This document shows, one piece after another, positions 26,055-35,209 of a stretch of 43,182 bases of DNA; position 1 is the stretch's first letter, and each line of letters begins with the position of its first letter. Origin of the DNA: Flavobacterium sp. (GTDB taxonomy: Bacteria > Bacteroidota > Bacteroidia > Flavobacteriales > Flavobacteriaceae). The stretch covers positions 1 through 43,182 of the forward strand of contig JASLHL010000229.1 of NCBI GenBank assembly GCA_030152225.1. Reading direction: 5' to 3'. A model generated the notes under the pieces. The model was given only the letters and a program-made list of their open reading frames with translations, was not told the origin of the DNA and did no database searches. Both the position numbers and the translations under genes were made by a program.

Positions 26055-27575
26055 ATGAAAAAGATACTATTTTCAATTTTAGCTCTAGGATTGGTGTCAT
26101 CTGGATTAACAAGTTGTTCCGATGATCGCTTAGATGCTACTTTAGAAGGGGCTCGCGATATTGAGGCGAGACCAATCGAAACGGCAACGGATTTACGTGC
26201 AACGGTTTCAGGTGCCTACTATAGAATGGTTGAAGCACCGTATTATGGCCGTGATATCATTATATACAGTGAAGTACGTGGAGATAATGCTTATGCAGCT
26301 GCCGGTTTTTCTAACCGTTTCCAAAATGTGTCAAGCTATAGTTTAACACCTACACATGCGTATCCATCAGATACATGGAAGAAAATTTACGAAGTAATTA
26401 GTTCAGCTAACTTAGCGATTGGCGCTACAATCAAAACGGGAAGCGAAAAGGAAATCAACCAAGCAAAAGCAGAAGCATTGGCTATTCGCGCTTTAGCTCA
26501 TTTTGATTTGTTGCGTATTTACGGTCAACAATACGTAGATGACAGTGGATTAGATGGATTGGGAATCCCCTACATCAAGCAATTTGGTGAATTAGATGCA
26601 AAGAACTACAAGCGTTTGTCTGTACGTGAAGTGCGCGATAATATCTATAAAGATTTAGATGAAGCTTTGACGTTGGTAGATAAAAATGCAGCCAATAAAA
26701 AACGTTTCACGCAACAAGCTATTTATGGTGTAAAATCTAGAGTAGCCTTGTTCTTTGGAGCTTTTCAAGAGAGTGATTATGCTATTGCTTTGACAAGTGC
26801 TCAAAAAGCGATGGAATTAGGAGGAGGGATTATTCAACAAAGTGCTTATACTTCATCATTTAGCGCAGAAGAACCTCAAAGTAATTCTGTGTTTGAATTA
26901 GCGCAGGACAATGTCAATAATCTTGGTAACAACTCCTTATATAATATCTATGCGTATAGAGGATATGGTGATGTGGTTGGATTAGAGGAAAACTTACAAG
27001 ATCTATTTGAAGATCAAACGGATATTCGCTCTTCTTTAGACATGCAAGGGTATAATAATTTGGCTCAAAATGACGAAGGAAACTACAAAAAAGTAGGGCT
27101 AAATAAATTCGTTAAATTGACTGAGAAAGAATTAGATGGTACAGTTCCTGTAGATCCAGCAATTCGTTACACGTTTGAATACTACCGAAATTTTGGTAAA
27201 TACACGAAGATTAGTTCAAATATTAAAGTGATGCGTTACGAAGAATTAGCGTTTAACTTTATAGAGGCGGCAGTGCGTTCAAAAACAGAAGAAGCGGCAG
27301 CGTTAAATCTACTGAATAAAATTGCAGCAGAGCGCTATGAAGATAAACCAACAGCGAAGTATGATGCACTTACGTTAGAGGTTGTATTAAACGAAAGACG
27401 CAAGGAGCTAATTTTTGAAGGATTCCGTTTTGAAGATCAAATGAGAAACAAAGAAAACTTAGCAGGTACTCCTCAATCAAAAACAGGAATGCTATACGGA
27501 GCAGCTAAATTAGCGTTTCCTATTCCTCGTAATGAGATCAATGCGAGTAAAATTGATCAAAATAAAGGATATTAA
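26055..27575 (+). CDS. SusD/RagB family nutrient-binding lipoprotein (pair 1)
   Basis: 506 residues. It has a lipoprotein signal with the lipobox cysteine at C21 (LTSC), followed by SDDRLD. The SusD fold of TPR-like helices is visible: TWKKIYEVISSANLAI, then KAEALAIRALAHFDLLRIYG, then DGLGIPYIK. The C-terminal family end is also present: MRYEELAFNFIEAAVRS, LNERRKELIFEGFRFEDQMR, and LAFPIPRNEINAS. It sits on the outer membrane surface and closes over the SusC barrel. It is 6 bases downstream of its SusC gene and followed by a strong terminator. Confidence 0.95.
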   Translation: MKKILFSILALGLVSSGLTSCSDDRLDATLEGARDIEARPIETATDLRATVSGAYYRMVEAPYYGRDIIIYSEVRGDNAYAAAGFSNRFQNVSSYSLTPTHAYPSDTWKKIYEVISSANLAIGATIKTGSEKEINQAKAEALAIRALAHFDLLRIYGQQYVDDSGLDGLGIPYIKQFGELDAKNYKRLSVREVRDNIYKDLDEALTLVDKNAANKKRFTQQAIYGVKSRVALFFGAFQESDYAIALTSAQKAMELGGGIIQQSAYTSSFSAEEPQSNSVFELAQDNVNNLGNNSLYNIYAYRGYGDVVGLEENLQDLFEDQTDIRSSLDMQGYNNLAQNDEGNYKKVGLNKFVKLTEKELDGTVPVDPAIRYTFEYYRNFGKYTKISSNIKVMRYEELAFNFIEAAVRSKTEEAAALNLLNKIAAERYEDKPTAKYDALTLEVVLNERRKELIFEGFRFEDQMRNKENLAGTPQSKTGMLYGAAKLAFPIPRNEINASKIDQNKGY

Positions 27576-27625
27576 GCTAGGGTATAGCTAAAAGAATATC
27601 AAAAGAACACAGGTCCTTTTGAAGT

Positions 27626-27654
27626 AAAACCCCGTCAATTCGACGGGGTTTTTT
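27626..27654 (+). terminator. Intrinsic terminator of SusC/SusD pair 1
   Basis: An 11-bp stem pairs AAAACCCCGTC (27626-27636) with GACGGGGTTTT (27642-27652) around the loop AATTC and ends in six T. Confidence 0.9.
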
Positions 27655-28170
27655 ATTGCTTTCTGGCTTTCTAGTGTAAATAGCGGAAATTCACCGCGTT
27701 ACTATACTACTAGATGAGTAAGTGGGAAATGTGTTTTAATGGGTTTAATGTATTGGTTGGTAGTTGTTTACTGTGTTTATTTAGCTGTTTCAACGAGGTA
27801 AATACATTTGAGAATTATATTTTTTTAACAATTGTTTCGCTTGTGTAGTAAATTAGCAGGCTAGGTTATTTTTTTGTGTTTTAAAAAGGGTTTTTATTTA
27901 TTTTAAATAAAGGTTTTGGTATATATTATGATGGAAAGTGTAAGGGGGAATAGTTAATTAAAAATAGTCTCTTATGCTAAAAATATATTAAATAATTGAT
28001 TAGTCTAATATTTAGAGTCTTACATATCCTATTTGTTTTATTGGAATAGACTTGAGGTAATCCTTTTAAATTAGCAATAAAACTATTGATTTTTTATATA
28101 TTATCTTTTTGTGGTTGGTTTTTTATCTCGATTTAGTGAAAATGGTTTAGGAGGTATGGGAAAAAATGTT

Positions 28171-28178
28171 TAGATTTG
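28171..28178 (+). promoter_or_regulatory. Putative -7 promoter element (TAGATTTG) for the second SusC/SusD pair
   Basis: TAGATTTG matches TAnnTTTG and ends 27 bases before the SusC start codon, close to the spacing seen for pair 1. The same leader words follow it. Confidence 0.5.
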
Positions 28179-28205
28179 TTTAACTAACTAATCAATTTTT
28201 TAAGA

Positions 28206-31200
28206 ATGAGATCGAAGATTAAGTGGATTTATGCGTGCATAATGATCCTACTTGTACAAGTGGGGTTTGCACAGGAAAAAACACTTTCTGGGGTGGTAAT
28301 GGAAGACGGTATGCCACTACCAGGAGTAACGGTTGTGATTCAAGGGACTCAATTGGGTACACAAACCGATTTAGATGGAAAGTATTCCATGAAAGCTAAA
28401 CCAGGACAAGTGCTTGTGTTTTCTTTTATTGGAATGCAAGACGTTAAGTATACTGTAGGGAATGCAGCGATACACAATGTAACGATGTCTGGCGAGGACA
28501 ATGTACTTGACGAAGTTATCGTTGTAGGATACGGTACAGCTAAAAAAGAATCGTTTACAGGTTCTGCTACTCAAATTGATAGCAAAAGAATCGAAAACAA
28601 AAACGTATCCAATGCGGTTGCTGCTTTATCAGGTGAGGCTGCTGGGGTTCGCGTAATTACAACAAGTGGTCAGCCAGGTTCTGAACCAACAGTTCGTATT
28701 CGTGGATTTGGTTCAGTAAACGGAAATAGAAATCCATTGTATATTGTGGATGGCGTTCCTTTTATGGGAAGTATCAGTTCGATTAATCCTTCTGATATTG
28801 GATCAATGACAGTATTAAAAGATGCAACTGCAACTGCAATCTACGGTTCTCGTGGAGCGAATGGAGTTGTAATCATTAATACAAAAACAGGTAAAGGATC
28901 TGATTCTTTTATCGAAGTTGAAACTAAAACAGGAGTGAACTGGAGAGCATTGCCTCGTTATAATGTAATCAAATCTCCAGAGCGTTATGCTGAGCTTTCG
29001 TATGAATCTATGAAAGGATTCGGAAGATATCATCCAAGTTTACAATATGATGAACAAGGTGCTATTGATTGGGCTAATGAAACTTTATTTGATGCAGATT
29101 ATGGAATTCACCCACGTTACAATATGTGGAATGTTGCAGATGGTGGAGAGTTGATCGATCCGGCAACTGGAAGAATTCGCCCAGGGGTAACAAGAAAGTA
29201 CAATCCAGAAAACTGGGAAGATCACGCATTTAAAGCGTCTATTCGTACAGAAGCAAACTTGACAATGGGAGGATCTACTGAGAAAACATCGTATTTCTCC
29301 TCTTTAGGTTACTTGAAAGACGAAGGTTATTCAGTTAATTCGGATTATGAGCGTTTAACAGGACGTTTAAATTTACAGCATAAACCAAAAGAATGGTTGG
29401 ATGCGAAGATGAATTTGGGATATACGCATGCGGAAACAAATAGCCCAGGACAAACAACGGATTCAGGAAGTATTTTCTGGTTTACAGATAATATTCCTTC
29501 CATCTATCCTTTATTTACAAGAGATGCTAATGGAAATAAAATTCCAGATATCTATGGTGGAAATGAATATGACTATGGTTCGGGACGCGGATTTGGTGCG
29601 CTAACAAATGCTATTGGTGACGCAAATTACGGAAAAGATAAAAGTACAAAAGATGAAGTTAGTGCTAATGCTTCATTCACAGTTGATTTATATGATGGAT
29701 TGACATTTGAAACGAATATTGGAGGACAGTTTTACAGCAATACAAGAGATGTATTGAACAGTGTTTTCTACGGTTCAGCTGCATCTATGGGTGGTTCGAT
29801 TTACAAAGTGAAATCAGAATTATTTACCTACAACTGGACAAAAATGTTGCGTTATAAAAACGTATTCGGCGATCACGGATTAGAAGTGTTGGCTGCTCAT
29901 GAAAATAGCTCATACGAGTTTAGAGTGAATGAAATGAGTAAATATGCGTTAGCTGATCCAAGTTCTACACAATTGAATAATGCTGCTATTAGTAGCCCAA
30001 GTGGAGGATGGTTAGATCAATATAATCTTGAAAGTTATTTCGCAAAGATTGATTATGATTATCAAGGAAAATACTTCCTTGGAGGTATCATTCGTCGTGA
30101 TGGATCTTCTAAGTTTAAAAATGACAAATGGGGAACATTCGGATCTGTTGGTGCTGCTTGGGTAGTAACAAGAGAAGAGTTTATGATGAACCAAAATGTT
30201 TTCAGTAACTTAAAATTGAAAGCGAGTTACGGTTTAACAGGAGATCAAACATCCTATACAGTGATTAATGGTAGAAACGTTGAAGCTTATCACCCTGGAG
30301 ATAACTTATGGCAAGTGTGGAACTACGATGGAGGTTTAGCTATTTACGAAGATAAAGTGGGTAATCCGGATTTAACTTGGGAGAAATCGAAAATGTTCCA
30401 AGTTGGACTTGAGTTTAGTTTAGGAAAATACATCGATGCGAATGTGGATTATTACTTAAAGAAAACAGATGACTTGATCTTTAATCGTAAGTTAGGACCT
30501 TCTGTTGGTTATGAGGGAATTACTGTTAATGACGGGCGTTTAACTAACCAAGGTATTGAGTTCAACATAGTAGGGCATTTATTGAAAACCAAAGATGCTT
30601 ATATCGATTTGTCAATCAATGGTGAACATTTGAAAAATAAATTGAACAATATGCCGATTGATCCAATGACAGGTAGAGAAAAACCTGTGGATATTAGTGG
30701 TGTAATGGGACGTGCTGCTGGACATTCTATCGGAGATTTCTACTTGAGAGAATGGGCTGGAGTTGATGCTCAAACTGGTCAGGCACAATGGTATTTGTAT
30801 ACTTATAAAGATGCAAATGGCGACAGACAAAAGATCGCATCAATGACTGATTTCATGGCCAAAAACCCTGAGTTAGCTGGAACGATTGAAAAAGAAACAA
30901 CAACGAGCTATGGTGAGGCAACTCAAAAGTTTGTTGGAAAATCAGCTATTCCTAAATTAAGAGGAGGAATCAACTTAAATGCAGGATACAAAGGATGGGA
31001 ATTAAGCGTTCAAGCTTTGTATAGTATTGGAGGTTATGCTTATGATGATACTTATGCAGGATTGATGGATAATAGATCGATTGGAGGAAATAACTGGCAC
31101 AAAGACATTGAAAATCGTTGGCAAAAACCAGGAGACATCACTGATGTTCCTCGTTTATCAAGTGGAGTGGATCCAAACTATGCATCGCCTTCAACACGTT

Positions 31201-31439
31201 ATTTGACGAAAGCAGATTATTTGAGTATTAACAATATTCGCTTGGGGTATACGCTTCCTAAGAATATAGTTAAAAATATGGGCTTAGCTGATTTGAGCTT
31301 CTATGTTTCAGGTGATAATTTATTCTTGTTTACAAAACGCGATGGATTTAACCCAGCTACTAACGAGTTCGGTACTTCTGACACATATAGATACTCGCCT
31401 TTAACTACTATTACAGGTGGTGTAAGAGTTAAGTTTTAA
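28206..31439 (+). CDS. SusC/RagA family TonB-dependent outer-membrane transporter (pair 2)
   Basis: 1077 residues. The signal peptide (about 1-22, ending GFAQ) and the following carboxypeptidase-regulatory-like domain (SGVVMEDGMPLPGVTVVIQG, TDLDGKYSMKA) are closely similar to those of pair 1. Both proteins begin MRSKxKW, and a paralogous origin is likely. The plug (about 110-235) contains DEVIVVGYGTAKKESFTGSA, VRIRGFGSVNG, NPLYIVDGVPFMG and DATATAIYGSRGANGVV. The barrel ends at TTITGGVRVKF. DEVIVVGYGT is the usual SusC plug entry; pair 1 has the less usual EEVVVLAYGQ. There is no STN domain. The SusD partner starts 18 bases downstream. The substrate is unknown. Confidence 0.95.
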   Translation: MRSKIKWIYACIMILLVQVGFAQEKTLSGVVMEDGMPLPGVTVVIQGTQLGTQTDLDGKYSMKAKPGQVLVFSFIGMQDVKYTVGNAAIHNVTMSGEDNVLDEVIVVGYGTAKKESFTGSATQIDSKRIENKNVSNAVAALSGEAAGVRVITTSGQPGSEPTVRIRGFGSVNGNRNPLYIVDGVPFMGSISSINPSDIGSMTVLKDATATAIYGSRGANGVVIINTKTGKGSDSFIEVETKTGVNWRALPRYNVIKSPERYAELSYESMKGFGRYHPSLQYDEQGAIDWANETLFDADYGIHPRYNMWNVADGGELIDPATGRIRPGVTRKYNPENWEDHAFKASIRTEANLTMGGSTEKTSYFSSLGYLKDEGYSVNSDYERLTGRLNLQHKPKEWLDAKMNLGYTHAETNSPGQTTDSGSIFWFTDNIPSIYPLFTRDANGNKIPDIYGGNEYDYGSGRGFGALTNAIGDANYGKDKSTKDEVSANASFTVDLYDGLTFETNIGGQFYSNTRDVLNSVFYGSAASMGGSIYKVKSELFTYNWTKMLRYKNVFGDHGLEVLAAHENSSYEFRVNEMSKYALADPSSTQLNNAAISSPSGGWLDQYNLESYFAKIDYDYQGKYFLGGIIRRDGSSKFKNDKWGTFGSVGAAWVVTREEFMMNQNVFSNLKLKASYGLTGDQTSYTVINGRNVEAYHPGDNLWQVWNYDGGLAIYEDKVGNPDLTWEKSKMFQVGLEFSLGKYIDANVDYYLKKTDDLIFNRKLGPSVGYEGITVNDGRLTNQGIEFNIVGHLLKTKDAYIDLSINGEHLKNKLNNMPIDPMTGREKPVDISGVMGRAAGHSIGDFYLREWAGVDAQTGQAQWYLYTYKDANGDRQKIASMTDFMAKNPELAGTIEKETTTSYGEATQKFVGKSAIPKLRGGINLNAGYKGWELSVQALYSIGGYAYDDTYAGLMDNRSIGGNNWHKDIENRWQKPGDITDVPRLSSGVDPNYASPSTRYLTKADYLSINNIRLGYTLPKNIVKNMGLADLSFYVSGDNLFLFTKRDGFNPATNEFGTSDTYRYSPLTTITGGVRVKF

Positions 31440-31457
31440 TCCAAAAGAAAAAGATAA

Positions 31458-32978
31458 ATGAAAAAAATATTGATGGTTGCTCTTGGAGCAGGATTGCTTT
31501 TGGGGGCATGTTCTAAAGATTATTTAGACATTAGTTCAACAAGATATATATCAAAAAGTGATATTGATGAAATTTCAAAAACATCACCACACTTAAAAGA
31601 TGGAACGTTAAACGGTCTATATGCCTATAATATGTTAGCCTTTGGTGGTGGAACAGAAGGGCATGATGACTTTGGTCAAAAAGGGTATGATATCTATACG
31701 GATATGTTAAGTGGAGATATGAACTTGAATAGTGCAATCTACGGATGGTATAGAGGTATAGCTGATTTTTCTGAGATGAACAACTATGCTGCTAATCCGA
31801 ATTTCAAACCTTGGCGTTTTTACTATTTCATGATTCGCGGTACAAATCAGATTATTAGTGATTTAGCTGGTGCTGATGGGAAAAAAGTTCCTGAAACAAA
31901 CAAGGATAAAGCGGTTGTAGCGGAAGCAAAAGCACTTCGTGCCTATATGTATTACAATTTAGTTAATATGTACACTTTAGGTTATGATGCGAATGAAAAG
32001 GTATTACCGATTTATACTGCACCTGTTGATTACAACACTCCAGCAAAACACACCCAAGAAGTTTATGCATTGATGATTGAAGATTTAACTGAATCATTAG
32101 CATTGTATGAAGCTGCAGGTAGAGATGTTACAGGACAAAGAAAGACAATTGATTACAATGTAGCAAAAGAAATCTTGGCATATGTTTACGCAAGTAAGGG
32201 AACTACAGATGCTTTAACTGAAGCAGCAAGATTGACAGACGATGTTATGGCGAAGTATCCTTTGGCTTCAAAAGATGTATTATTGAAAGGTTTTAATAAA
32301 CTTAATGATAATCAAAACTGGATGTGGTCTGGGGTAATTGATCTTCAAACTAATTTAGACTTAGTTTCTTGGTGGGGTCAAGTCGATATCTTTACCTATA
32401 GTTATGCTGCTGTAGGGGATTCTAAAGGAATTAATAAAGATTTATACGATGCAATTCCTGCTAACGATGTTCGTAAAGAGCAATTTAAAGAAGGTCCTAA
32501 ATTTGATGATATCAATGGAGATGTAATGGATTTTGGTAAACGTGCGATTCTTCCTGTTGGAAAATTCTTTGCTTCCGATGGTAAAGTTTTAATGGGGGCT
32601 CGTATTGTTCAATCTGATTACGTTTATATGCGTGTTGAAGAAATGTATTTATTGAATGCGGAAGTTAACGCAAGACTAAATAATGATGGTACAGCTAAAA
32701 CAACATTGAAAAAACTCATGGAAATTCGTTTAGATGATGTAGCTTATATCGATGGATTAAGTGGATCAGCATTATTGGATGAAATCCTTTTACAAACTCG
32801 AATAGAGTTATGGGGAGAAGGAAAAATATACGCAGCTATTAAGCGTAATAAAAAAGATTTTAAATATGGAGCGAATCACTTGTATTACTCAGGTACTGTG
32901 TTCCCATATGACGATGCTAGAATTACTTTTAAAGTACCTCAAGCAGAAATCTTAAATAACCCAGTTTATAACAACTAA
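31458..32978 (+). CDS. SusD/RagB family nutrient-binding lipoprotein (pair 2)
   Basis: 506 residues. The lipobox cysteine is C18 (LLGAC), followed by SKDYLD. Helical SusD blocks are visible: YYFMIRGTNQIISDLAG, VAEAKALRAYMYYNLVNMYT, VLPIYTAPVDY, then the C-terminal YVYMRVEEMYLLNAEVNARL and LQTRIELWGEGKIYAAIKR. Compared with the pair 1 SusD, the sequence in between is quite different, so the two pairs probably bind different ligands. It is surface-exposed and acts with the upstream SusC. A terminator with a UUCG loop follows. Confidence 0.94.
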   Translation: MKKILMVALGAGLLLGACSKDYLDISSTRYISKSDIDEISKTSPHLKDGTLNGLYAYNMLAFGGGTEGHDDFGQKGYDIYTDMLSGDMNLNSAIYGWYRGIADFSEMNNYAANPNFKPWRFYYFMIRGTNQIISDLAGADGKKVPETNKDKAVVAEAKALRAYMYYNLVNMYTLGYDANEKVLPIYTAPVDYNTPAKHTQEVYALMIEDLTESLALYEAAGRDVTGQRKTIDYNVAKEILAYVYASKGTTDALTEAARLTDDVMAKYPLASKDVLLKGFNKLNDNQNWMWSGVIDLQTNLDLVSWWGQVDIFTYSYAAVGDSKGINKDLYDAIPANDVRKEQFKEGPKFDDINGDVMDFGKRAILPVGKFFASDGKVLMGARIVQSDYVYMRVEEMYLLNAEVNARLNNDGTAKTTLKKLMEIRLDDVAYIDGLSGSALLDEILLQTRIELWGEGKIYAAIKRNKKDFKYGANHLYYSGTVFPYDDARITFKVPQAEILNNPVYNN

Positions 32979-32984
32979 ATATAG

Positions 32985-33010
32985 AAAGCCATCTTCGGAT
33001 GGCTTTTTTT
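32985..33010 (+). terminator. Intrinsic terminator of SusC/SusD pair 2 (UUCG loop)
   Basis: AAAGCCATC (32985-32993) pairs with GATGGCTTT (32998-33006) around the stable C(TTCG)G tetraloop, followed by more T. Confidence 0.9.
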
Positions 33011-33056
33011 ATTGCCTTAAATTGACTCGGTATCACCATTATAATAAAAATAAAAT

Positions 33057-33064
33057 TAACTTTG
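33057..33064 (+). promoter_or_regulatory. Putative -7 promoter element (TAACTTTG) for the putative porin
   Basis: TAACTTTGC is identical to the element upstream of der and ends 16 bases before the start codon, giving a very short leader. No clear -33 TTG is present at 17-23 bases upstream. Confidence 0.45.
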
Positions 33065-33080
33065 CTTAAATTTATTTTTT

Positions 33081-35114
33081 ATGCGAAAGTGTCTTTACTT
33101 GGTATTTTGTTTGCTGGGCTTTTGTGTGGTTGCACATGCTCAGTTACAACCAGCAAGATTAGATCGAGGTAATACAACAAATTTTGGCGATCCAAACGAC
33201 CCCTATAATATCAATTATGGTGATCCCAATGGTCAACGCCCAGAAGAAGGGAATAAAGAAAAAAGAAGTTTAAGAGACAAGGTAAAGAAAGATTCAATTG
33301 CCCCAATCAAAGACTATAAAATTATCACGATTCTTCGCGATACAGTTGCTGTGGATACTACCTTGGCACTCAAGAGTTACTACAAGTTTAATTATTTGAG
33401 AAAAGACAATTTTGGACTTTTGCCTTTTGCCAATGAAGGGCAAACTTATGCAACCTTAAAGTACAATATAAAGTCCAATGCTGTTTTACCTGATTTTGGT
33501 TTTGAAGCTAAACAGTTTAATTACCTCAAGGCAGAAGATATTACCTATCATTCAAGTCCAACGCCTCGTACCGAACTATACTATAAAACAGTAATGAAAC
33601 AAGGGCAGAGTTTGGATGCTTTTATTACCCTTAATACAAGTGAGCACCTCAATCTATTCCTAGCTTATAAAGGAATGCGTTCCTTGGGGAAATACATGAG
33701 TCAGCTGTCTTCTACAGGAAACTTCCGAATGGGAGGAAGTTATTATTCACCCAATAAGCGTTATGTGCTATTCACCCACTTCGTTGCTCAAGATATCTTG
33801 AATCAAGAGAATGGAGGGATTGTCGATTTAGATTTATTTGAGTCTAGCGAGAAACCCTATAATAAACGCGAACGTCTCAATGTGTATTTCCGAGATGGCG
33901 AAACACTTTTAAAAGGGAAACGCTTGTTTTTACACCACGAATATCAGTTGAATAGTTCACTAGCCAATGGCATTTTACTAACACATGCATTTACTTATGA
34001 GGATAAGTTTTTTGAATACACCCAAAAAGACTTGAACAACAGTTATACGGACAAAGATCGTTTTGGAGCCTCTTTTCAAACGTCTATATCCAATAAAACA
34101 AGATACTATACGTTGTCAAATAAAGTAGGTGCTGCTTTTCAATCGGGATTACTCGGGAGAGTCGAAGTGTATGCAGACTTTTATAAGTACAATTATAACT
34201 ACAAAAGTTTTGCCAACATAAACAATACACTGATCCCAAATGTACTTGAGAAAAACATTACGTTGATTGGTGGAAAATATACCTATAAAAAAGAGAATTG
34301 GAATGCCTTCCTTTTGGTGTATAATTCGTTAGGGAATGACAATACAAGTAATATACAAGCCAATATTGATTATTCCTTAGCAGACAACATCGGTTTGCAA
34401 GCAGGCTATCAGAAATTAAGCCGTATGGGTAATTTAAACTATTACTTATACCAAAGTGATTACTTGCATTACAATTGGAATAATAATTTTAATAACGAAA
34501 AGATTAATCAATTCGATGCGAAGTTAACAACCCCTTGGGTCACCTTGGAAGGATCGTATCAGGTGATCAAGGATAAATTGTACTTCTCTAATGATAATCC
34601 AGAATACAATGAATTTGGTATTGCGAAACAATTGTTGATTACACCAAAGCAATATGGTAATACCATTAATTATCTATCCCTACAAGCTTCAAAAGATATC
34701 ACCTTTGGAAGGTTTGGGTTAGATAATACGATTTTGTACCAAGAAGTGGACCAAGCAGAAGCCATTATCAACGTGCCAAAATTATTGACGCGCAATACGT
34801 TTTATTACAAAGGAGCGATGTTTAAAAAAGCGTTGAAATTCCAAACAGGTATTACATTTACGTACTTCAGTAAGTTTTATGGTAATGATTACAATCCTGT
34901 TATTGGAGACTTTTATGTACAAGACAAAGTGAAAATAGGCGATTATCCCGTTTTTGACTTTTTTATCGATATGAAAGTGCGTACGGCTCGTATCTACTTT
35001 ATTCTTGAACACTTTAATAGTAGTATGTCGGGATACAAATACTATACGGCACCTAATTATCCTTATAAGGATTTTACCTTTAGATTTGGGTTGGTTTGGA
35101 ACTTCTTTAGTTAA
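33081..35114 (+). CDS. Putative porin (Bacteroidota putative-porin family)
   Basis: 677 residues. The signal peptide (about 1-20, ending AHAQ) is followed by a polar linker (about 25-75) rich in Asn, Gly, Pro and Asp, then charged residues (EEGNKEKRSLRDKVKKD). The remainder is a long beta barrel with regular aromatic strand ends, finishing FTFRFGLVWNFFS. An early conserved-looking block is SYYKFNYLRKDNFGLLPFAN, followed by GQTYATLKYN, which fits the putative-porin family of Bacteroidota. It is likely an outer-membrane channel of unknown selectivity. It is a single-gene transcript with its own promoter-like element and terminator. Confidence 0.8.
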   Translation: MRKCLYLVFCLLGFCVVAHAQLQPARLDRGNTTNFGDPNDPYNINYGDPNGQRPEEGNKEKRSLRDKVKKDSIAPIKDYKIITILRDTVAVDTTLALKSYYKFNYLRKDNFGLLPFANEGQTYATLKYNIKSNAVLPDFGFEAKQFNYLKAEDITYHSSPTPRTELYYKTVMKQGQSLDAFITLNTSEHLNLFLAYKGMRSLGKYMSQLSSTGNFRMGGSYYSPNKRYVLFTHFVAQDILNQENGGIVDLDLFESSEKPYNKRERLNVYFRDGETLLKGKRLFLHHEYQLNSSLANGILLTHAFTYEDKFFEYTQKDLNNSYTDKDRFGASFQTSISNKTRYYTLSNKVGAAFQSGLLGRVEVYADFYKYNYNYKSFANINNTLIPNVLEKNITLIGGKYTYKKENWNAFLLVYNSLGNDNTSNIQANIDYSLADNIGLQAGYQKLSRMGNLNYYLYQSDYLHYNWNNNFNNEKINQFDAKLTTPWVTLEGSYQVIKDKLYFSNDNPEYNEFGIAKQLLITPKQYGNTINYLSLQASKDITFGRFGLDNTILYQEVDQAEAIINVPKLLTRNTFYYKGAMFKKALKFQTGITFTYFSKFYGNDYNPVIGDFYVQDKVKIGDYPVFDFFIDMKVRTARIYFILEHFNSSMSGYKYYTAPNYPYKDFTFRFGLVWNFFS

Positions 35115-35122
35115 GATATACT

Positions 35123-35149
35123 AGGTTAGCATTGCGCTAACCTTTTTTT
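35123..35149 (+). terminator. Intrinsic terminator of the putative porin gene
   Basis: AGGTTAGC (35123-35130) pairs with GCTAACCT (35136-35143) around the loop ATTGC, followed by six more T. Confidence 0.85.
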
Positions 35150-35209
35150 GTGCATAGCGATTTTTTTGGTCAGATTTTTGTTCTGTTGACAAACAGTACT
35201 AAAACCAAG

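Larger units (their letters stand above)
27576..28205. other. Long intergenic region between the two SusC/SusD pairs
   Basis: This 630-base gap begins with the pair 1 terminator and ends with the pair 2 promoter. The 500 bases between are AT-rich with no open frame. A TACATTTG element at 27803-27810 could mark a second, distal start with a leader near 390 bases, but this is close to chance expectation. No homologous stretch to the upstream region of pair 1 was seen apart from the last 35 bases before each SusC. Confidence 0.5.

Noticed and set aside
27683..27696. Hairpin GCGG/CCGC downstream of the first SusD gene
   Set aside because: The stem is only four pairs and no T-tract follows; a strong terminator is already present at 27626-27654.
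35150..35209. GTG start giving 20 more residues to the DUF2851 protein
   Set aside because: The GTG abuts the T-tract of the porin terminator and the family sequence begins at the ATG codons 35210/35213.
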